Part shown: positions 45,189 through 54,947 of the stretch, one piece after another
Numbering within the stretch: position 1 is the first letter of the stretch
Layout: each line of letters starts with the position of its first letter
Assembly: GCF_003609975.1 (NCBI RefSeq)
Contig: NZ_AP018400.1
Location: forward strand, 253,501 to 317,500
From: Streptococcus ruminantium
GTDB taxonomy: Bacteria > Bacillota > Bacilli > Lactobacillales > Streptococcaceae
DNA: 64,000 bases
Direction of reading: 5' to 3'
Notes under the pieces: model-generated
Databases searched by the model: none
What the model was told of the DNA's origin: nothing
What the model saw: the letters and a program-made list of their open reading frames with translations, nothing else
Program-made: the position numbers and the translations under genes

Positions 45189-46064
45189 ATGTTGAAAAAA
45201 GTTTTGGCCTCAGCGTTTTTGGTTTCTACCTTGGCCTTGGCAGCATGTTCTAGTTCAAACTCGAACACAGGTAGTTCTTCTACTGGGCAAAATCAGTGGA
45301 AAAAAGTGGAGGAAGCAGGTGTTTTGAAGGTGGCGACACCCGGTACCTTATTCCCAACTTCTTACCACAATGATGCTAAAGAATTGGTCGGCTACGAAGT
45401 TGATATGATGAATGAAATCGGCAAACGTTTGAAGCTGAAAATTGATTTCCAAGAGATTGGTGTAGCAGAAGCATTCACCGCCGTAGATAGTGGTAAGGTT
45501 GACCTTTCTGTAAATAATTTTGACATGACACCAACTCGCAAAGAAAAATACAATTTCTCTATCCCTTACAAGTATTCTGTTGGTGGCTATATTGTTCGTG
45601 AAGATGGTTCGTCAGGTCTTCAAGCACCGGATCTGAGTGACTGGACCGGCAAAAAAGCTGGTGGTGGTGCAGGCACGCAGTACATGAAGATTGCTGAAAA
45701 GCAGGGAGCAGAACCAGTCATTTATGACAATGTTACCAATGACGTTTACTTGCGAGATGTATCAACGGGGCGTACAGACTTTATTCCCAATGATTATTTC
45801 ACCCAAGTGATGGCGGTCAAATGGGCTAAAATCAATTTTCCTGATATTAAGGTAAAAATGGGAGAGGCTAAGTATAACCCAACCGAGCAGGGAATTGTGA
45901 TGAGCAAGACAGACGATAGCTTGAAAAAGAAAATTGATGAAGCTTTAGAAGCCATGAAGGCAGATGGAACTTTAAAAGCCATTTCAGAGAAATACTATGC
46001 AGGTCAAGACCTGACAGTTCCAGTTGAGAACGCAGATAAATTACCAATTATTGAAGTAAAATAG
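45189..46064 (+). CDS. Amino acid ABC transporter substrate-binding lipoprotein
   Basis: A 291-residue family 3 solute-binding protein. The signal ends in LALAAC, giving a lipidated Cys near residue 19. The mature part has GVLKVATPGTLFPTSYHN, GYEVDMMNEIGKRLKLKIDF and VDLSVNNFDMTPTRKEKYNF, typical of cystine/polar amino acid binders. ATG 45189 has better spacing from AAAGGAG than ATG 45183. It is paired with the permease that follows after 83 bp. Upstream, about 120 bp separate it from the amidase. Confidence 0.92.
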   Translation: MLKKVLASAFLVSTLALAACSSSNSNTGSSSTGQNQWKKVEEAGVLKVATPGTLFPTSYHNDAKELVGYEVDMMNEIGKRLKLKIDFQEIGVAEAFTAVDSGKVDLSVNNFDMTPTRKEKYNFSIPYKYSVGGYIVREDGSSGLQAPDLSDWTGKKAGGGAGTQYMKIAEKQGAEPVIYDNVTNDVYLRDVSTGRTDFIPNDYFTQVMAVKWAKINFPDIKVKMGEAKYNPTEQGIVMSKTDDSLKKKIDEALEAMKADGTLKAISEKYYAGQDLTVPVENADKLPIIEVK

Positions 46065-46147
46065 ACCGCTCTCAAACCCAATAGCATACTTTAAGACCTT
46101 AGGAATCTACCTCCTTTGTCTTCCAGCCAGTTTTTAGCGAATATGAA

Positions 46148-46834
46148 ATGAAAGAAGGAATGATGAATATCAATTGGCAGGCAGTTTTCAATATAGATAT
46201 TGCAAGAGAAGCCATTCCCCAAATATTGGAAGGCTTACCTCACACTCTTTCTCTGTCTTTGATTGGTTTTGCTCTGGGAACTTTCTGCGGTTTCTTTGTA
46301 GCATTGATGCGGATGTCCAAGTTTTTACCATTTCGCTGGTTGGCTATGGTCCATATCTCGTTGATGCGGGGAATTCCGCTCATGGTTTTACTTTTTTTCA
46401 TCTATTTTGGTTTGCCATTTATGGGTCTCCAACTAGATGCGTTTGCCGCTTCCATTATCGCTTTTACTTCCATGTCCAGCGCCTATATTTCTGAAATTAT
46501 TCGTGCCTCCCTTTCAGCGATTGATAAGGGACAATGGGAGGCGGCGCAATCTTTGGGGTTGCGGACCAGTGTGGTTTACCGCAAAATTATCATTCCTCAG
46601 GCCTTTCGGATTGCTCTTCCCCCGCTCAGCAATGTTCTTTTGGATATGGTCAAAAGCACTTCTCTGACAGCCATGATTACTGTGCCAGAGATTTTCAATA
46701 AGGCTAAGATTGTCGGTGGTGCCAAGTCAGACTACATGACAGTTTATATCTGTGTTGCCTTCATTTATTGGGTCATCTGTACTCTTTACGCAGTTGGGCA
46801 GGTTCATCTGGAAAAACGCTTGTCTACTTACTAG
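46148..46834 (+). CDS. Amino acid ABC transporter permease
   Basis: A 228-residue HisM/GlnP-like permease with about five helices. The EAA loop reads SLGLRTSVVYRKIIIPQAFR and contacts the ATPase. The start may be 46148, 46160 or 46163; AGAAGGA lies between them. No ATPase gene follows: the next feature is a hairpin (AAGCTGG/CCAGCTT, 46852-46871) and then non-coding DNA. The importer must borrow an ATPase encoded elsewhere, or the gene was lost. Confidence 0.9.
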   Translation: MKEGMMNINWQAVFNIDIAREAIPQILEGLPHTLSLSLIGFALGTFCGFFVALMRMSKFLPFRWLAMVHISLMRGIPLMVLLFFIYFGLPFMGLQLDAFAASIIAFTSMSSAYISEIIRASLSAIDKGQWEAAQSLGLRTSVVYRKIIIPQAFRIALPPLSNVLLDMVKSTSLTAMITVPEIFNKAKIVGGAKSDYMTVYICVAFIYWVICTLYAVGQVHLEKRLSTY

Positions 46835-47447
46835 GTCAATATCCAGAAAAAAAGCTGGGAAAATCCAGCTTCATTCTTCAGAATTTGCGTCACCATCTCA
46901 GTGTAGTGATCGCTTGGTTTTAACAAATAGGGGTCGGAGATAGAGTTTACAGAACCTATCTTACCAATGGACGTTTCTCATTCCAAATCTGATTTATACG
47001 AGTGTTGCAAAACTTGTCCGCTCCATCTCCAAAGGTTTCCCAAACCTTCGGAGTTATGTGAAGGGAGTAACACGTTCTGGATTTAGTTTGATAACCCAAA
47101 ATGAAGGCTTGTCAACGAACTTTTCTTTTATACAAAAACTAAAAAGAGAACAAGCATTCTTCCCTATGATACAATCAAGGAGAAGATATTTATTTAGGCT
47201 GCGTGCTCATTGCTAGTAGCCTTTTTTGTGCTAAAAATTCAGACAGCTTGTACATTTAAGGAGATAGGAGCTATTTTTTAGCTGATGTGTAAGTGCAATA
47301 GTCATATTTTGCGAACCATATCTATTTAAAATTTGATAGGCTTATTCAGCTACTGGTCCTCATTTTATTATCTAGTATCGTAGATAATCAGATAGAGGCA
47401 GGGCTTATCGTACTGGATATTGCCTCTTGACCATAAACAAAATAATC
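46835..47447. other. Spacer with hairpins, no gene
   Basis: Contains the weak hairpin 46852-46871 and CAAAGGTTTCCCAAACCTTCG-like symmetry near 47030-47052. All frames are broken; I see nothing else. Confidence 0.4.
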
Positions 47448-47475
47448 CCCTCACTAAGATTACTCCTAGTGAGGG
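47448..47475. terminator. Terminator hairpin
   Basis: A perfect 9-bp stem, CCCTCACTA (47448-47456) and TAGTGAGGG (47467-47475), loop 10 nt. It can serve either the rightward importer or the leftward metal ATPase. Confidence 0.6.
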
Positions 47476-47611
47476 CTTTATGTCTATTTTTTTATTATTC
47501 TGCGATTGAGGAAGAAACTATCTAGGTGGTCTGTTTCCGCTTCCTTTTTCGATATATCAATATAAATGCAAAAGTCTACCGATTCCTAATGTTCTCACTC
47601 GTTGTTTTTAC

Positions 47612-49483
47612 TTATTTAAAGTACAGCAATCGTAATCCGTTTAAAATGACAAGAATTGTCGAACCTTCGTGGCCAATCACGCCGAGAGGAAGGTTGATCG
47701 CTTGAGAAAGATTAGAGATGAGAAGAAGAGTGATGACAGAAAGAGCAAAGATAATATTTTGCTTGATGATTGTACGCATTTTTTTGGATAAGCGGACAGA
47801 GTAAGGAATACGTGTTAAATCTTCCATGAGGACAATATCAGCAGACTCCATGGCGATAGCTGTTCCGCTTCCCATAGCATAGCTGATATTGGCCTGAGCC
47901 AAGGCGGGGGCATCATTGACACCGTCACCGACCATCCCTACATAAGAAAACTCTTTTTGCAGCTCCTGAATAACAGTGGCCTTATCTGTTGGCAAACAGT
48001 TGGCAATCACTCGCTCAATACCAATTTGGTTTGCCACATAGCGAGCTGTTTTCTCTTGATCGCCAGTCAAAAGAATTGGGGTGATCCCCATTTTTTTAAG
48101 CTGGCTAATCAGTAATTTACTCTCAGGTTTCAGGCTGTCCTCCACTAAAAAGATTGCCATAAGTACATCATTTTGACTGACATAAACCAAGGTTTTTCCA
48201 GTGCCCTCGGCAGTATGAACATCCTTTTGTAACTCGGTAGATAGAGCCCTCATGAGACTGGTTGTCACAAAATCTGATTTCCCAATTTTCCATTCTTGTC
48301 CCTGATAGCGAGCTATCATCCCCTCTCCAGTTAAATCATAACATTCCTCTAGGGAAATGGCAGAGCTAGCAGCAGTATAGGCCAAGAGAGCCTGAGCAAT
48401 TGGATGACTAGATTGTTTTTCGACAGCTTGAACGACTTCCTTAATGATTACTTCATCGCCAAAATACATAGCGCCTACCACCTCGGGTTTCCCCTTGGTC
48501 AATGTACCGGTTTTATCAAATACAATAGCATCCAAATTGGCGATACGATCTGCAATGTCCCCTCCTTTGATGATCATCCCCTTTCTAGCTGCTCGACTAA
48601 TAGCAGAAAGTGTCGCCGGTGAAGAGCTGGCTACGAGCGCACATGGAGAGGCAATTGTTAAAAGAATCATGCTACGATAAAAAGAGGTTAACCAATCCCA
48701 GCCGAGAACAAAATGTACAAAAAGATTGAAAAGAGGCACAGCAATAAGGACAACCTTCACATAGATATCTTCCATATTCTCAATGAAAGTGGTCGTTTTT
48801 GATTTGGACTCCTGTGCTTGCTGTACCATCTGGATAATCTTGTCAAAAAGAGCATCTCCTTTTTCAGCGGTTACTTGAACAGTAACAGTAGGACCTTGGT
48901 TAATAGTACCACCAATAATAGTATCCCCAGCTTCTTTTTCAGCCGGCAAAGGTTCTCCCGTAATCATAGACTCATCAAAAATGGATTGTCCACTGATGAG
49001 AGTAGCATCTAAGGGAACAGTGTCTCCCTTGCGGACCTGTAAAAAATCACCGACACGGATGTCAGTTGTATCCAGAGTCGTTATATCCCCGTTTAACTCG
49101 ATTTTACGGGCGGTTGGTGGAGTCATTTTCATAAGAGTTGCGATAGCGTTTTTACTCTTTTCCATAGCTAACTCTTCAAGGGTAGAAGAAAGAGAGAAGA
49201 TAAAGATGAGTAAGGCCCCTTCCAACCAATAACCGATAATGCCAGAACCAACGGCTGCTAAAATCATCAGTACATCAACAGACAAATGCTTATTGAAGAC
49301 GAGATCGGTAAGTCCTTCCTTGGCAGACTGGTAGCCACCGATGATAAAGGCTGTTATGAATAGTAGCGCTGTGACAGCTTTTTGACCCGTATGGATGAGA
49401 AGAAGGCCGGTAAGAATAAAAAATAAGCAGAAAGCAGTTGCTAAGATTGGCCTACCCTTTTTTAAAGTGAGTACAAGGTTCAT
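47612..49483 (-). CDS. pmtA: P1B-4-type metal efflux ATPase (PmtA-like)
   Basis: A 623-residue P-type ATPase without N-terminal metal-binding domains. Phosphorylation motif DKTGTLTKG, TGEPLPAEKE in the actuator domain, and GDGVNDAPALAQA in the hinge. The membrane metal site has SPCALV, and the last helix has IGHEGSTILVILNGLRLL; the SPC plus HEGS pair defines the P1B-4 group. Streptococcal PmtA of this group exports ferrous iron and cobalt and is controlled by PerR. That fits the Per-type boxes in its promoter and the perR gene immediately upstream. AAGGAG precedes the ATG. A zinc/cadmium role is the alternative. Confidence 0.9.
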   Translation of the reverse strand: MNLVLTLKKGRPILATAFCLFFILTGLLLIHTGQKAVTALLFITAFIIGGYQSAKEGLTDLVFNKHLSVDVLMILAAVGSGIIGYWLEGALLIFIFSLSSTLEELAMEKSKNAIATLMKMTPPTARKIELNGDITTLDTTDIRVGDFLQVRKGDTVPLDATLISGQSIFDESMITGEPLPAEKEAGDTIIGGTINQGPTVTVQVTAEKGDALFDKIIQMVQQAQESKSKTTTFIENMEDIYVKVVLIAVPLFNLFVHFVLGWDWLTSFYRSMILLTIASPCALVASSSPATLSAISRAARKGMIIKGGDIADRIANLDAIVFDKTGTLTKGKPEVVGAMYFGDEVIIKEVVQAVEKQSSHPIAQALLAYTAASSAISLEECYDLTGEGMIARYQGQEWKIGKSDFVTTSLMRALSTELQKDVHTAEGTGKTLVYVSQNDVLMAIFLVEDSLKPESKLLISQLKKMGITPILLTGDQEKTARYVANQIGIERVIANCLPTDKATVIQELQKEFSYVGMVGDGVNDAPALAQANISYAMGSGTAIAMESADIVLMEDLTRIPYSVRLSKKMRTIIKQNIIFALSVITLLLISNLSQAINLPLGVIGHEGSTILVILNGLRLLYFK

Positions 49484-49498
49484 GGCTTTGCTCCTTAT

Positions 49499-49576
49499 TT
49501 AGAATAATTATTATCTTTTTTATTTAATTATAGCAATTCTAAATAAAGAAGTCAAGTTTAATTATAATCATTATAA
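49499..49576 (-). promoter_or_regulatory. pmtA promoter with three Per-box-like sites
   Basis: Reverse strand: TTGACT (49555-49550), 17 bp, TATAAT (49532-49527). TTATAATCATTATAA (49562-49576) is a perfect 7-1-7 palindrome upstream of -35. TTATAGCAATTCTAA (49528-49542) covers the spacer and -10. TTAGAATAATTATTA (49499-49513) lies downstream of the start. All resemble the PerR/Fur consensus TTAGAATNATTATAA. Confidence 0.75.
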
Positions 49577-49639
49577 ATAACAAAAGTCAGATAATTCTTA
49601 GGAAAAAACAAAAAAGCGACGGTCCAAGTCGCTTCGGTG

Positions 49640-50104
49640 CTAAGTTTTTAAGTTCTGACAATCAGGGCAGATACCGTAGATGGATAAAACCTCTTTGGTA
49701 ATTTTATACCCTGTTTGGTTGTGGGCTTCTTTTTTTAGGCTAGGGATTTCAACATCCATAAAATCAGTGATTTTACCACAGACCTCGCAGATAACATTTA
49801 AATGTTCGTGGCCCATAAAGTCGTAATAGGTCGTGTTATCATTGGTTCGTTTAATCTCTGTCACAAACCCCTCTTCCAGAAGAAGCTTGAGATTGTTATA
49901 AACCGTTGCAAGACTCATATTTGGATAATCAGGCAATAAATTTTGGTAAATCATTTCAGCGCTAGGGTGGTCATCACTTTCGATGATATAGGTTATGACG
50001 GCTTTCCGAGTTTCAGTGATACGAACCCCTTTTTCTTTTAAATGCTGAATAACATGTTCAAAAGCGGTCTGATTTTCAGCATTGAGGTGGGAATGAAGTT
50101 CCAT
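49640..50104 (-). CDS. perR: Fur-family peroxide/metal regulator PerR
   Basis: A 154-residue Fur-family protein. The winged helix includes VRITETRKAVITYI and MSLATVYNNLKLLLEEGFV. The regulatory His/Asp metal site is in YYDFMGHEHLNVICEVCGKI, and the structural zinc CxxC pairs are CEVC and CPDC. Streptococci typically carry one Fur-type protein of this size, acting as PerR. AAGGAGGGAG precedes the ATG. It lies 157 bp upstream of pmtA on the same strand, each with its own promoter and Per-type sites, consistent with autoregulation and control of the metal pump. Confidence 0.92.
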   Translation of the reverse strand: MELHSHLNAENQTAFEHVIQHLKEKGVRITETRKAVITYIIESDDHPSAEMIYQNLLPDYPNMSLATVYNNLKLLLEEGFVTEIKRTNDNTTYYDFMGHEHLNVICEVCGKITDFMDVEIPSLKKEAHNQTGYKITKEVLSIYGICPDCQNLKT

Positions 50105-50128
50105 AGCTCCCTCCTTTCATTTGTTCTT

Positions 50129-50190
50129 TCATAATAATTCTCAGTTACAATACTCGGTTTCATTATAGTTTATTTAAAAAGGTGTGTCAA
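50129..50190 (-). promoter_or_regulatory. perR promoter with Per-box-like site
   Basis: Reverse strand: TTGACA (50190-50185), 17 bp, TATAAT (50167-50162). TGAGAATTATTATGA (50143-50129) in the leader resembles a Per box with two mismatches. Confidence 0.7.
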
Positions 50191-50239
50191 TATAGGAGTA
50201 AATCAGCATCTGTGCTAGTACAGAATAGCTTTATTAGCC

Positions 50240-50268
50240 TTGTTTCCCTCCTTTTCCTATGCTACAAT
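50240..50268 (+). promoter_or_regulatory. truA promoter, leaderless configuration
   Basis: TTGTTT (50240-50245), 17 bp, TACAAT (50263-50268). The expected start of transcription coincides with the truA ATG at 50275. Confidence 0.55.
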
Positions 50269-50274
50269 CAAAAC

Positions 50275-51024
50275 ATGGCAAGATATAAAGCAATTATTTC
50301 CTACGATGGTTATGGGTTTTCGGGTTTTCAGCGCCAGCCCCACGCCCGTACGGTTCAAGAAGAGATTGAAAAAACTCTCAAGCGCTTGAATAGCGGCCGG
50401 GAGGTTATTGTTCATGGAGCAGGTCGTACGGATTCGGGCGTCCATGCCTACGGTCAGGTTATTCACTTTGACCTATTTGGCAGTCGAGATGCTGAGAAGC
50501 TACGCTTTGCCCTCGATACCCAAACTCCAGAGGATATTGATGTGGTTAAGGTAGAGCAGGTGGCGGACGATTTTCATTGTCGTTATGCCAAACACAGCAA
50601 GACTTACGAGTTTTTAGTAGATATTGGACGCCCTAAAAACCCTATGATGAGACATTATGCTACCTTCTATCCCTATGACCTAGACCTGTCTTTGATAGAG
50701 CAGGCCATCAAAGACTTGGAAGGGACACATGACTTCACTGGTTTTACCGCTTCTGGAACCTCTGTAGAAAATAAGGTGCGAACGATTACGACAGCAACCG
50801 TTGAATATGACCCGCAGCGGCAATTTTTGATTTTTACTTTTTCGGGCAATGGTTTTCTCTACAAGCAGGTCCGAAATATGGTCGGTACCCTGCTCAAGAT
50901 TGGCAATGGTCGGATGCCAGTTGGACAAATCAAGCGGATTTTAGAAGAAAAAAATCGAGACTTGGCAGGACCAACAGCAGCAGGCAATGGTTTATATTTA
51001 AAGGAGATTATTTATGAAGACTAA
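50275..51024 (+). CDS. truA: tRNA pseudouridine synthase A
   Basis: A 249-residue enzyme that makes pseudouridine at positions 38-40 of tRNA anticodon arms. The catalytic Asp lies in [16 protein letters not shown], with other conserved blocks [12 protein letters not shown] and [21 protein letters not shown] at 50275 is the family start; the frame continues to 50182 but that segment is not homologous and contains the promoter. No ribosome site precedes the ATG, consistent with a leaderless message. The stop overlaps the next gene by 11 bp. Confidence 0.95.
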   Translation: MARYKAIISYDGYGFSGFQRQPHARTVQEEIEKTLKRLNSGREVIVHGAGRTDSGVHAYGQVIHFDLFGSRDAEKLRFALDTQTPEDIDVVKVEQVADDFHCRYAKHSKTYEFLVDIGRPKNPMMRHYATFYPYDLDLSLIEQAIKDLEGTHDFTGFTASGTSVENKVRTITTATVEYDPQRQFLIFTFSGNGFLYKQVRNMVGTLLKIGNGRMPVGQIKRILEEKNRDLAGPTAAGNGLYLKEIIYED

Positions 51025-51775
51025 TTATGTTTTGGCTCTTTCAGGCAATGATATTTTCAGTGGTGGTGGTCTCTACGCGGATTTGACTACTTATACTGTT
51101 CATCAGTTGCATGGTTTTGTGGCAGTGACTTGTCTGACAGCTATGACGGATAAGGGGTTTGAGGTCATCCCGACTGATTCCCATGTTTTTGCTCAGCAGC
51201 TTGCTAGCTTGAAGGACGTTCCTTTTTCAGCGATTAAAATTGGTCTGTTGCCTAATGTAGAAATAGCAGAGCAGGCTTTGGAAGTTATTAAGTTGCATCA
51301 AGATATTCCTGTGGTGTTGGATCCAGTTTTGGTTTGTAAGGAAACGCATGATACAGAAGTCAGCCAATTACGTGATGAGCTCTTGAAATTTTTCTCTTAT
51401 GTAACCATTATCACTCCAAACTTGGCAGAAGCTCAGCTATTGACTAATAGAGACATCAAAACAGTGGAGGAGATGAAGCAGGCAGCTCTTATCTTACATG
51501 ACTTGGGTGCCAAACATGTCGTAATCAAAGGTGGCAATCGCTTGAGTAAGGAGAAGGCGATTGATGTTTATTATGATGGTCAAGATTTTATCGTATTGGA
51601 GTCACCGATTCTTTCTAGCAACAATGTCGGAGCAGGCTGTACTTTCGCCTCTAGTATTGCAAGTCAGTTACTGCTGGGAAGAAGCCCACTTGAGGCAGTT
51701 CGTTTATCAAAGGACTTTGTTTTCCGTGCTATCGAAACTTCAGATGACTATGGAGTGGTGCAGTATGAGAAGTAA
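51014..51775 (+). CDS. ThiD/PdxK-like kinase (pyridoxal or HMP kinase)
   Basis: A 253-residue ribokinase-fold enzyme. [16 protein letters not shown] aligns with the substrate start; [19 protein letters not shown] and VIKGGNRL follow; the anion hole and catalytic base are in [15 protein letters not shown], where the usual GTGC appears as GAGC. Members phosphorylate pyridoxal/pyridoxine or hydroxymethylpyrimidine. No thiamine genes are adjacent. It overlaps truA and, by 11 bp, the ECF S component, so salvage of a B6-type vitamin is the best guess. Confidence 0.85.
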   Translation: MKTNYVLALSGNDIFSGGGLYADLTTYTVHQLHGFVAVTCLTAMTDKGFEVIPTDSHVFAQQLASLKDVPFSAIKIGLLPNVEIAEQALEVIKLHQDIPVVLDPVLVCKETHDTEVSQLRDELLKFFSYVTIITPNLAEAQLLTNRDIKTVEEMKQAALILHDLGAKHVVIKGGNRLSKEKAIDVYYDGQDFIVLESPILSSNNVGAGCTFASSIASQLLLGRSPLEAVRLSKDFVFRAIETSDDYGVVQYEK

Positions 51776-52250
51776 AAAGATAAGGATAATGGTCTTGCTA
51801 TCTCTTTTGATAGCCCTAAGTTTAGCTCTGGCACATGTTTATATGCCGACACCAAATGGTTTCACTTCACTTTTAGATGTAGGAATCTACTTCACAGCCT
51901 TCTATCTCGGTAAGAAGGAAGGAGTCATTGTAGGCAGCTTATCAGGACTATTGATTGATTTCTTGTTAGGCTATCCTCAATGGGCCTTCTTCAGCTTGCT
52001 TTTTCACGGAGCGCAAGGCTATTTTGCGGGGTGGACAGGCAAGCAACGCTATCTTGGTATCTTCTTAGCTAGTCTTTCCATGGTTGGGGGATATTTTGCA
52101 GCCTCAAGTCTTCTGTATAATGTAGCCACTGCAATCAAAGACGTTCCAGCTAACTTCTTGCAAAACACAGTCGGTCTAGTGCTTGGCTACATCTTGGCTC
52201 AAGCGGTAGAGAGAATAGGAGTGATCCGTCATGTCACTAAAGGAAATTAA
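51765..52250 (+). CDS. ECF transporter S component (vitamin type)
   Basis: A 161-residue, five- to six-helix protein starting [20 protein letters not shown], with the helix-1 Ala-rich face used to dock with Ecf[24 protein letters not shown] region (written in the protein as [19 protein letters not shown]) and [22 protein letters not shown] fit the small S components linked to PdxK/ThiD genes. No T or A genes are adjacent, so it would use the shared EcfAAT. It starts inside the kinase gene. Probably imports the substrate of that kinase. Confidence 0.82.
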   Translation: MRSKKIRIMVLLSLLIALSLALAHVYMPTPNGFTSLLDVGIYFTAFYLGKKEGVIVGSLSGLLIDFLLGYPQWAFFSLLFHGAQGYFAGWTGKQRYLGIFLASLSMVGGYFAASSLLYNVATAIKDVPANFLQNTVGLVLGYILAQAVERIGVIRHVTKGN

Positions 52251-52794
52251 AGCTCAAACTAAGCAACTTGTCGAGGAAGTATTAGGACTCAGCAATCTTC
52301 AAAAGGGACAGATTTTTATCCTCGGCTTGTCATCAAGTGAGGTTATCGGTGGATATATCGGGAAAAATTCTAACCTAGAAGTTGGCGAAGCAGTCGTGGA
52401 AACGACTCTAAGCATCCTAGAGCCCAAAGGAATTTATCTGGCTGTTCAAGGTTGTGAACACCTCAATCGTGCCTTGGTGGTCGAGCGAGAATTGGCCATC
52501 CAGAAAGACTTGGAGATTGTCAATGTTCTACCGACCCTTCATGCAGGAGGATCTGGACAACTAGCGGCTTTCAAGTATATGAAGGATCCTGTCGAAGTGG
52601 AATTTATCACTGCTCAGGCAGGTATCGATATTGGGGATACAGCTATCGGCATGCATGTCAAACATGTTCAAGTTCCCATTCGGCCAAGCCTGCGAGAAAT
52701 CGGGCAGGCTCATGTCACAGCCCTCGCTAGTCGGCCAAAACTCATTGGTGGAGCGCGTGCAGCCTATCAGGAAGATGGGATTCGTAAGCAATAA
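52231..52794 (+). CDS. TIGR01440/DUF436 family protein
   Basis: A 187-residue protein of a conserved but uncharacterised Firmicutes family. Recognisable blocks are [28 protein letters not shown] and [25 protein letters not shown] sequence (here [18 protein letters not shown]). It starts 20 bp inside the ECF S gene, so it is the fourth member of the truA unit. Conserved linkage with vitamin salvage is suggestive only. Confidence 0.85.
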   Translation: MSLKEIKAQTKQLVEEVLGLSNLQKGQIFILGLSSSEVIGGYIGKNSNLEVGEAVVETTLSILEPKGIYLAVQGCEHLNRALVVERELAIQKDLEIVNVLPTLHAGGSGQLAAFKYMKDPVEVEFITAQAGIDIGDTAIGMHVKHVQVPIRPSLREIGQAHVTALASRPKLIGGARAAYQEDGIRKQ

Positions 52795-52824
52795 AGATTC
52801 TATAATAGATAAAAGGAGTAGATG

Positions 52825-53442
52825 ATGAGAGCTTTCTTGACAAAGGATTTACAGTGGACACGTCCACCCCAGACATTTACTATCACAGAAACAGAGATTT
52901 CCATAACAACAGAGCCGTACACCGATCTTTGGCAAAAAACTTACTACCATTTTGTAAATGACAATGCACCGGTTTTACAGATGGAGACGGAGGAGGAATA
53001 TTTTTCATTTACTGTCAAGACAGATTTTTCTGCTAGCCATACCCGCTTTGACCAATGTGGAATCGTGGTTTATCAGGACTCCGAAAATTGGCTAAAATGC
53101 TCTATTGAGTACGAAAATGAAGACTTCCAGCACCTAGGTAGTGTGGTGACTAATCATGGCTATTCAGATTGGGCTACCACTGAGATTTCAGCAACTGTCA
53201 AGTCCATGTGGTTCCGCCTCAGCCGCAGAGGGGCGGACTACTGCTTTGAAAATTCTGAGGATGGAATCCATTTTAGACAAATGCGTATATGTCATTTTTA
53301 TGAGGGAAGAGGAAAGATTTCCTTTGGACTATACGCCTGCTCACCAGAAGACTCTAGCTTTACAGCTACATTCTCAAATATGAAGCTGACAGATTGTCAA
53401 TGGCAGCCTCATGATGGACAACAGCCTGATGATGAATTGTGA
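52825..53442 (+). CDS. DUF1349 domain protein (concanavalin-like fold)
   Basis: A 205-residue cytosolic protein. WQKTYYHFVNDNAPVLQM, FDQCGIVVYQDSENWLKCSIE and a late GKISFGLYACSP strand match the DUF1349 family, beta-sandwich proteins that resemble sugar-binding folds. ATG 52825 is 6-7 bp from AAGGAG; ATG 52822 is too close. It follows DUF436 after 30 bp and may be the last gene of the operon. The ligand is unknown. Confidence 0.82.
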   Translation: MRAFLTKDLQWTRPPQTFTITETEISITTEPYTDLWQKTYYHFVNDNAPVLQMETEEEYFSFTVKTDFSASHTRFDQCGIVVYQDSENWLKCSIEYENEDFQHLGSVVTNHGYSDWATTEISATVKSMWFRLSRRGADYCFENSEDGIHFRQMRICHFYEGRGKISFGLYACSPEDSSFTATFSNMKLTDCQWQPHDGQQPDDEL

Positions 53443-53562
53443 GAGATAACCATCTTCAAAACAAATATTTCAGTAGGTTTGTTTGGTTTGTAAGCAGTAA
53501 GGATACAAGGGCGGTTGCTAGGTAAAGAAACATGGCATTACCCAAAGCAGGTTATAAAATCG

Positions 53563-53590
53563 TTGAAATCCCTGTCATTTGTGTTATAAT
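53563..53590 (+). promoter_or_regulatory. tig promoter
   Basis: TTGAAA (53563-53568), 16 bp, TATAAT (53585-53590), about 38 bp before the start codon. Confidence 0.7.
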
Positions 53591-53627
53591 GAAGAGTATG
53601 CAATAAAATTTTAAGGAGAATGACAGA

Positions 53628-54911
53628 ATGTCTGTATCATTTGAAGCAAAAGAAACAAACCGCGGTGTTTTGACGTTTACAATTAGTCAAGAAGTAATCA
53701 AACCAGAATTGGATCGCGTTTTCAACAAAGTAAAAAAAGATATCAATCTTCCAGGTTTCCGTAAAGGTCACTTACCACGTGCCGTTTTCAATCAAAAATT
53801 TGGTGAAGAGGCTCTTTACCAAGATGCTGTTAATGCGCTTTTACCAACTGCTTATGAGGCAGCGGTTGCTGAAGCAGGACTTGAGGTGGTTGCACAACCA
53901 AAAATTGATGTTGTGTCAATGGAGAAAGGTCAAGACTGGACAATTACTGCAGAAGTTGTTACAAAACCTGAAGTGAAATTGGGTGATTACAAAAATTTGG
54001 TAGTTTCAGTAGAAGCTACTAAAGAGGTAACTGATGAAGAAGTAGATGCTAAGATTGAACGCGAGCGTAACAACTTAGCTGAGTTGGTGATTAAAGAAGG
54101 CCCAGCAGCCGAAGGCGATACAGTTGTTATTGATTTTGTTGGATCAATTGATGGTGTTGAGTTTGATGGTGGCAAGGGTGAAAACTTCTCACTTGGACTT
54201 GGATCAGGTCAATTCATCCCAGGTTTTGAAGCCCAGTTGGTTGGTCACTCGGCTGGAGAAGAGGTAAATGTCGAAGTTACTTTCCCTGAAGATTACCAAG
54301 CGACTGATCTTGCAGGCAAACCAGCCCTCTTTGTAACAAAAATCCACGAAGTAAAAGCAAAAGAAGTTCCTGCCTTGGATGATGAATTAGCAAAAGACAT
54401 TGACGAAGAAGTAGAAACACTTGATGAATTGAAGGCAAAATACCGCAAAGAATTAGAGGCTAGCAAAGAAGTTGCCTTTGACGATGCGGTTGAAGCAGCG
54501 GCTCTTGATTTAGCAGTAGAAAATGCTGAAATTGTTGATTTGCCAGAAGAAATGATTCACGAAGAAGTTCATCGTTCTATCAATGAGTTCTTGGGTGGTA
54601 TGCAACAGCAGGGTATTTCACCAGATATGTACTTCCAAATTACTGGTACAACTCGCGAAGATCTCCACAAACAACACGAAGTTGATGCTGAAAAGCGTAC
54701 AAAAACAAACTTGGTTGTCGAGGCAGTAGCTAAAGCCGAAGGCTTTGAAGCAACTGAAGAAGAAATCAACAAGGAAATTGAAGAGTTGGCAACAACCTAT
54801 AAGATGGATGTTGCGCAAGTTCGCAGCCTACTTTCACCAGAAATGTTAAAACATGACATTGTCGTTAAGAAGGCAGTAGAACTAATCACTAGCACAGCAA
54901 CTGTAAAATAA
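53628..54911 (+). CDS. tig: Trigger factor, ribosome-associated chaperone/prolyl isomerase
   Basis: A 427-residue chaperone at the ribosomal exit tunnel. The ribosome-docking motif is GFRKGHLPR (about residues 43-51). The FKBP-type isomerase domain (about 150-245) contains [14 protein letters not shown], and the C-terminal helical arms make up the rest. AAGGAG precedes ATG 53628. Monocistronic, ending at a strong terminator. Confidence 0.97.
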   Translation: MSVSFEAKETNRGVLTFTISQEVIKPELDRVFNKVKKDINLPGFRKGHLPRAVFNQKFGEEALYQDAVNALLPTAYEAAVAEAGLEVVAQPKIDVVSMEKGQDWTITAEVVTKPEVKLGDYKNLVVSVEATKEVTDEEVDAKIERERNNLAELVIKEGPAAEGDTVVIDFVGSIDGVEFDGGKGENFSLGLGSGQFIPGFEAQLVGHSAGEEVNVEVTFPEDYQATDLAGKPALFVTKIHEVKAKEVPALDDELAKDIDEEVETLDELKAKYRKELEASKEVAFDDAVEAAALDLAVENAEIVDLPEEMIHEEVHRSINEFLGGMQQQGISPDMYFQITGTTREDLHKQHEVDAEKRTKTNLVVEAVAKAEGFEATEEEINKEIEELATTYKMDVAQVRSLLSPEMLKHDIVVKKAVELITSTATVK

Positions 54912-54925
54912 TAGCCTGATAAAAG

Positions 54926-54947
54926 CTCGACTGCGGTCGAGTTTTTT
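54926..54947 (+). terminator. tig terminator
   Basis: CTCGAC (54926-54931), loop TGCG, GTCGAG (54936-54941), six T. The spacer on to 55189 shows only an AAGATAG/CTATCTT-type hairpin near 55013-55034. Confidence 0.85.

Noticed and set aside
50182..50274. Extended N-terminus of TruA
   Set aside because: Not family-like and contains the promoter for truA.
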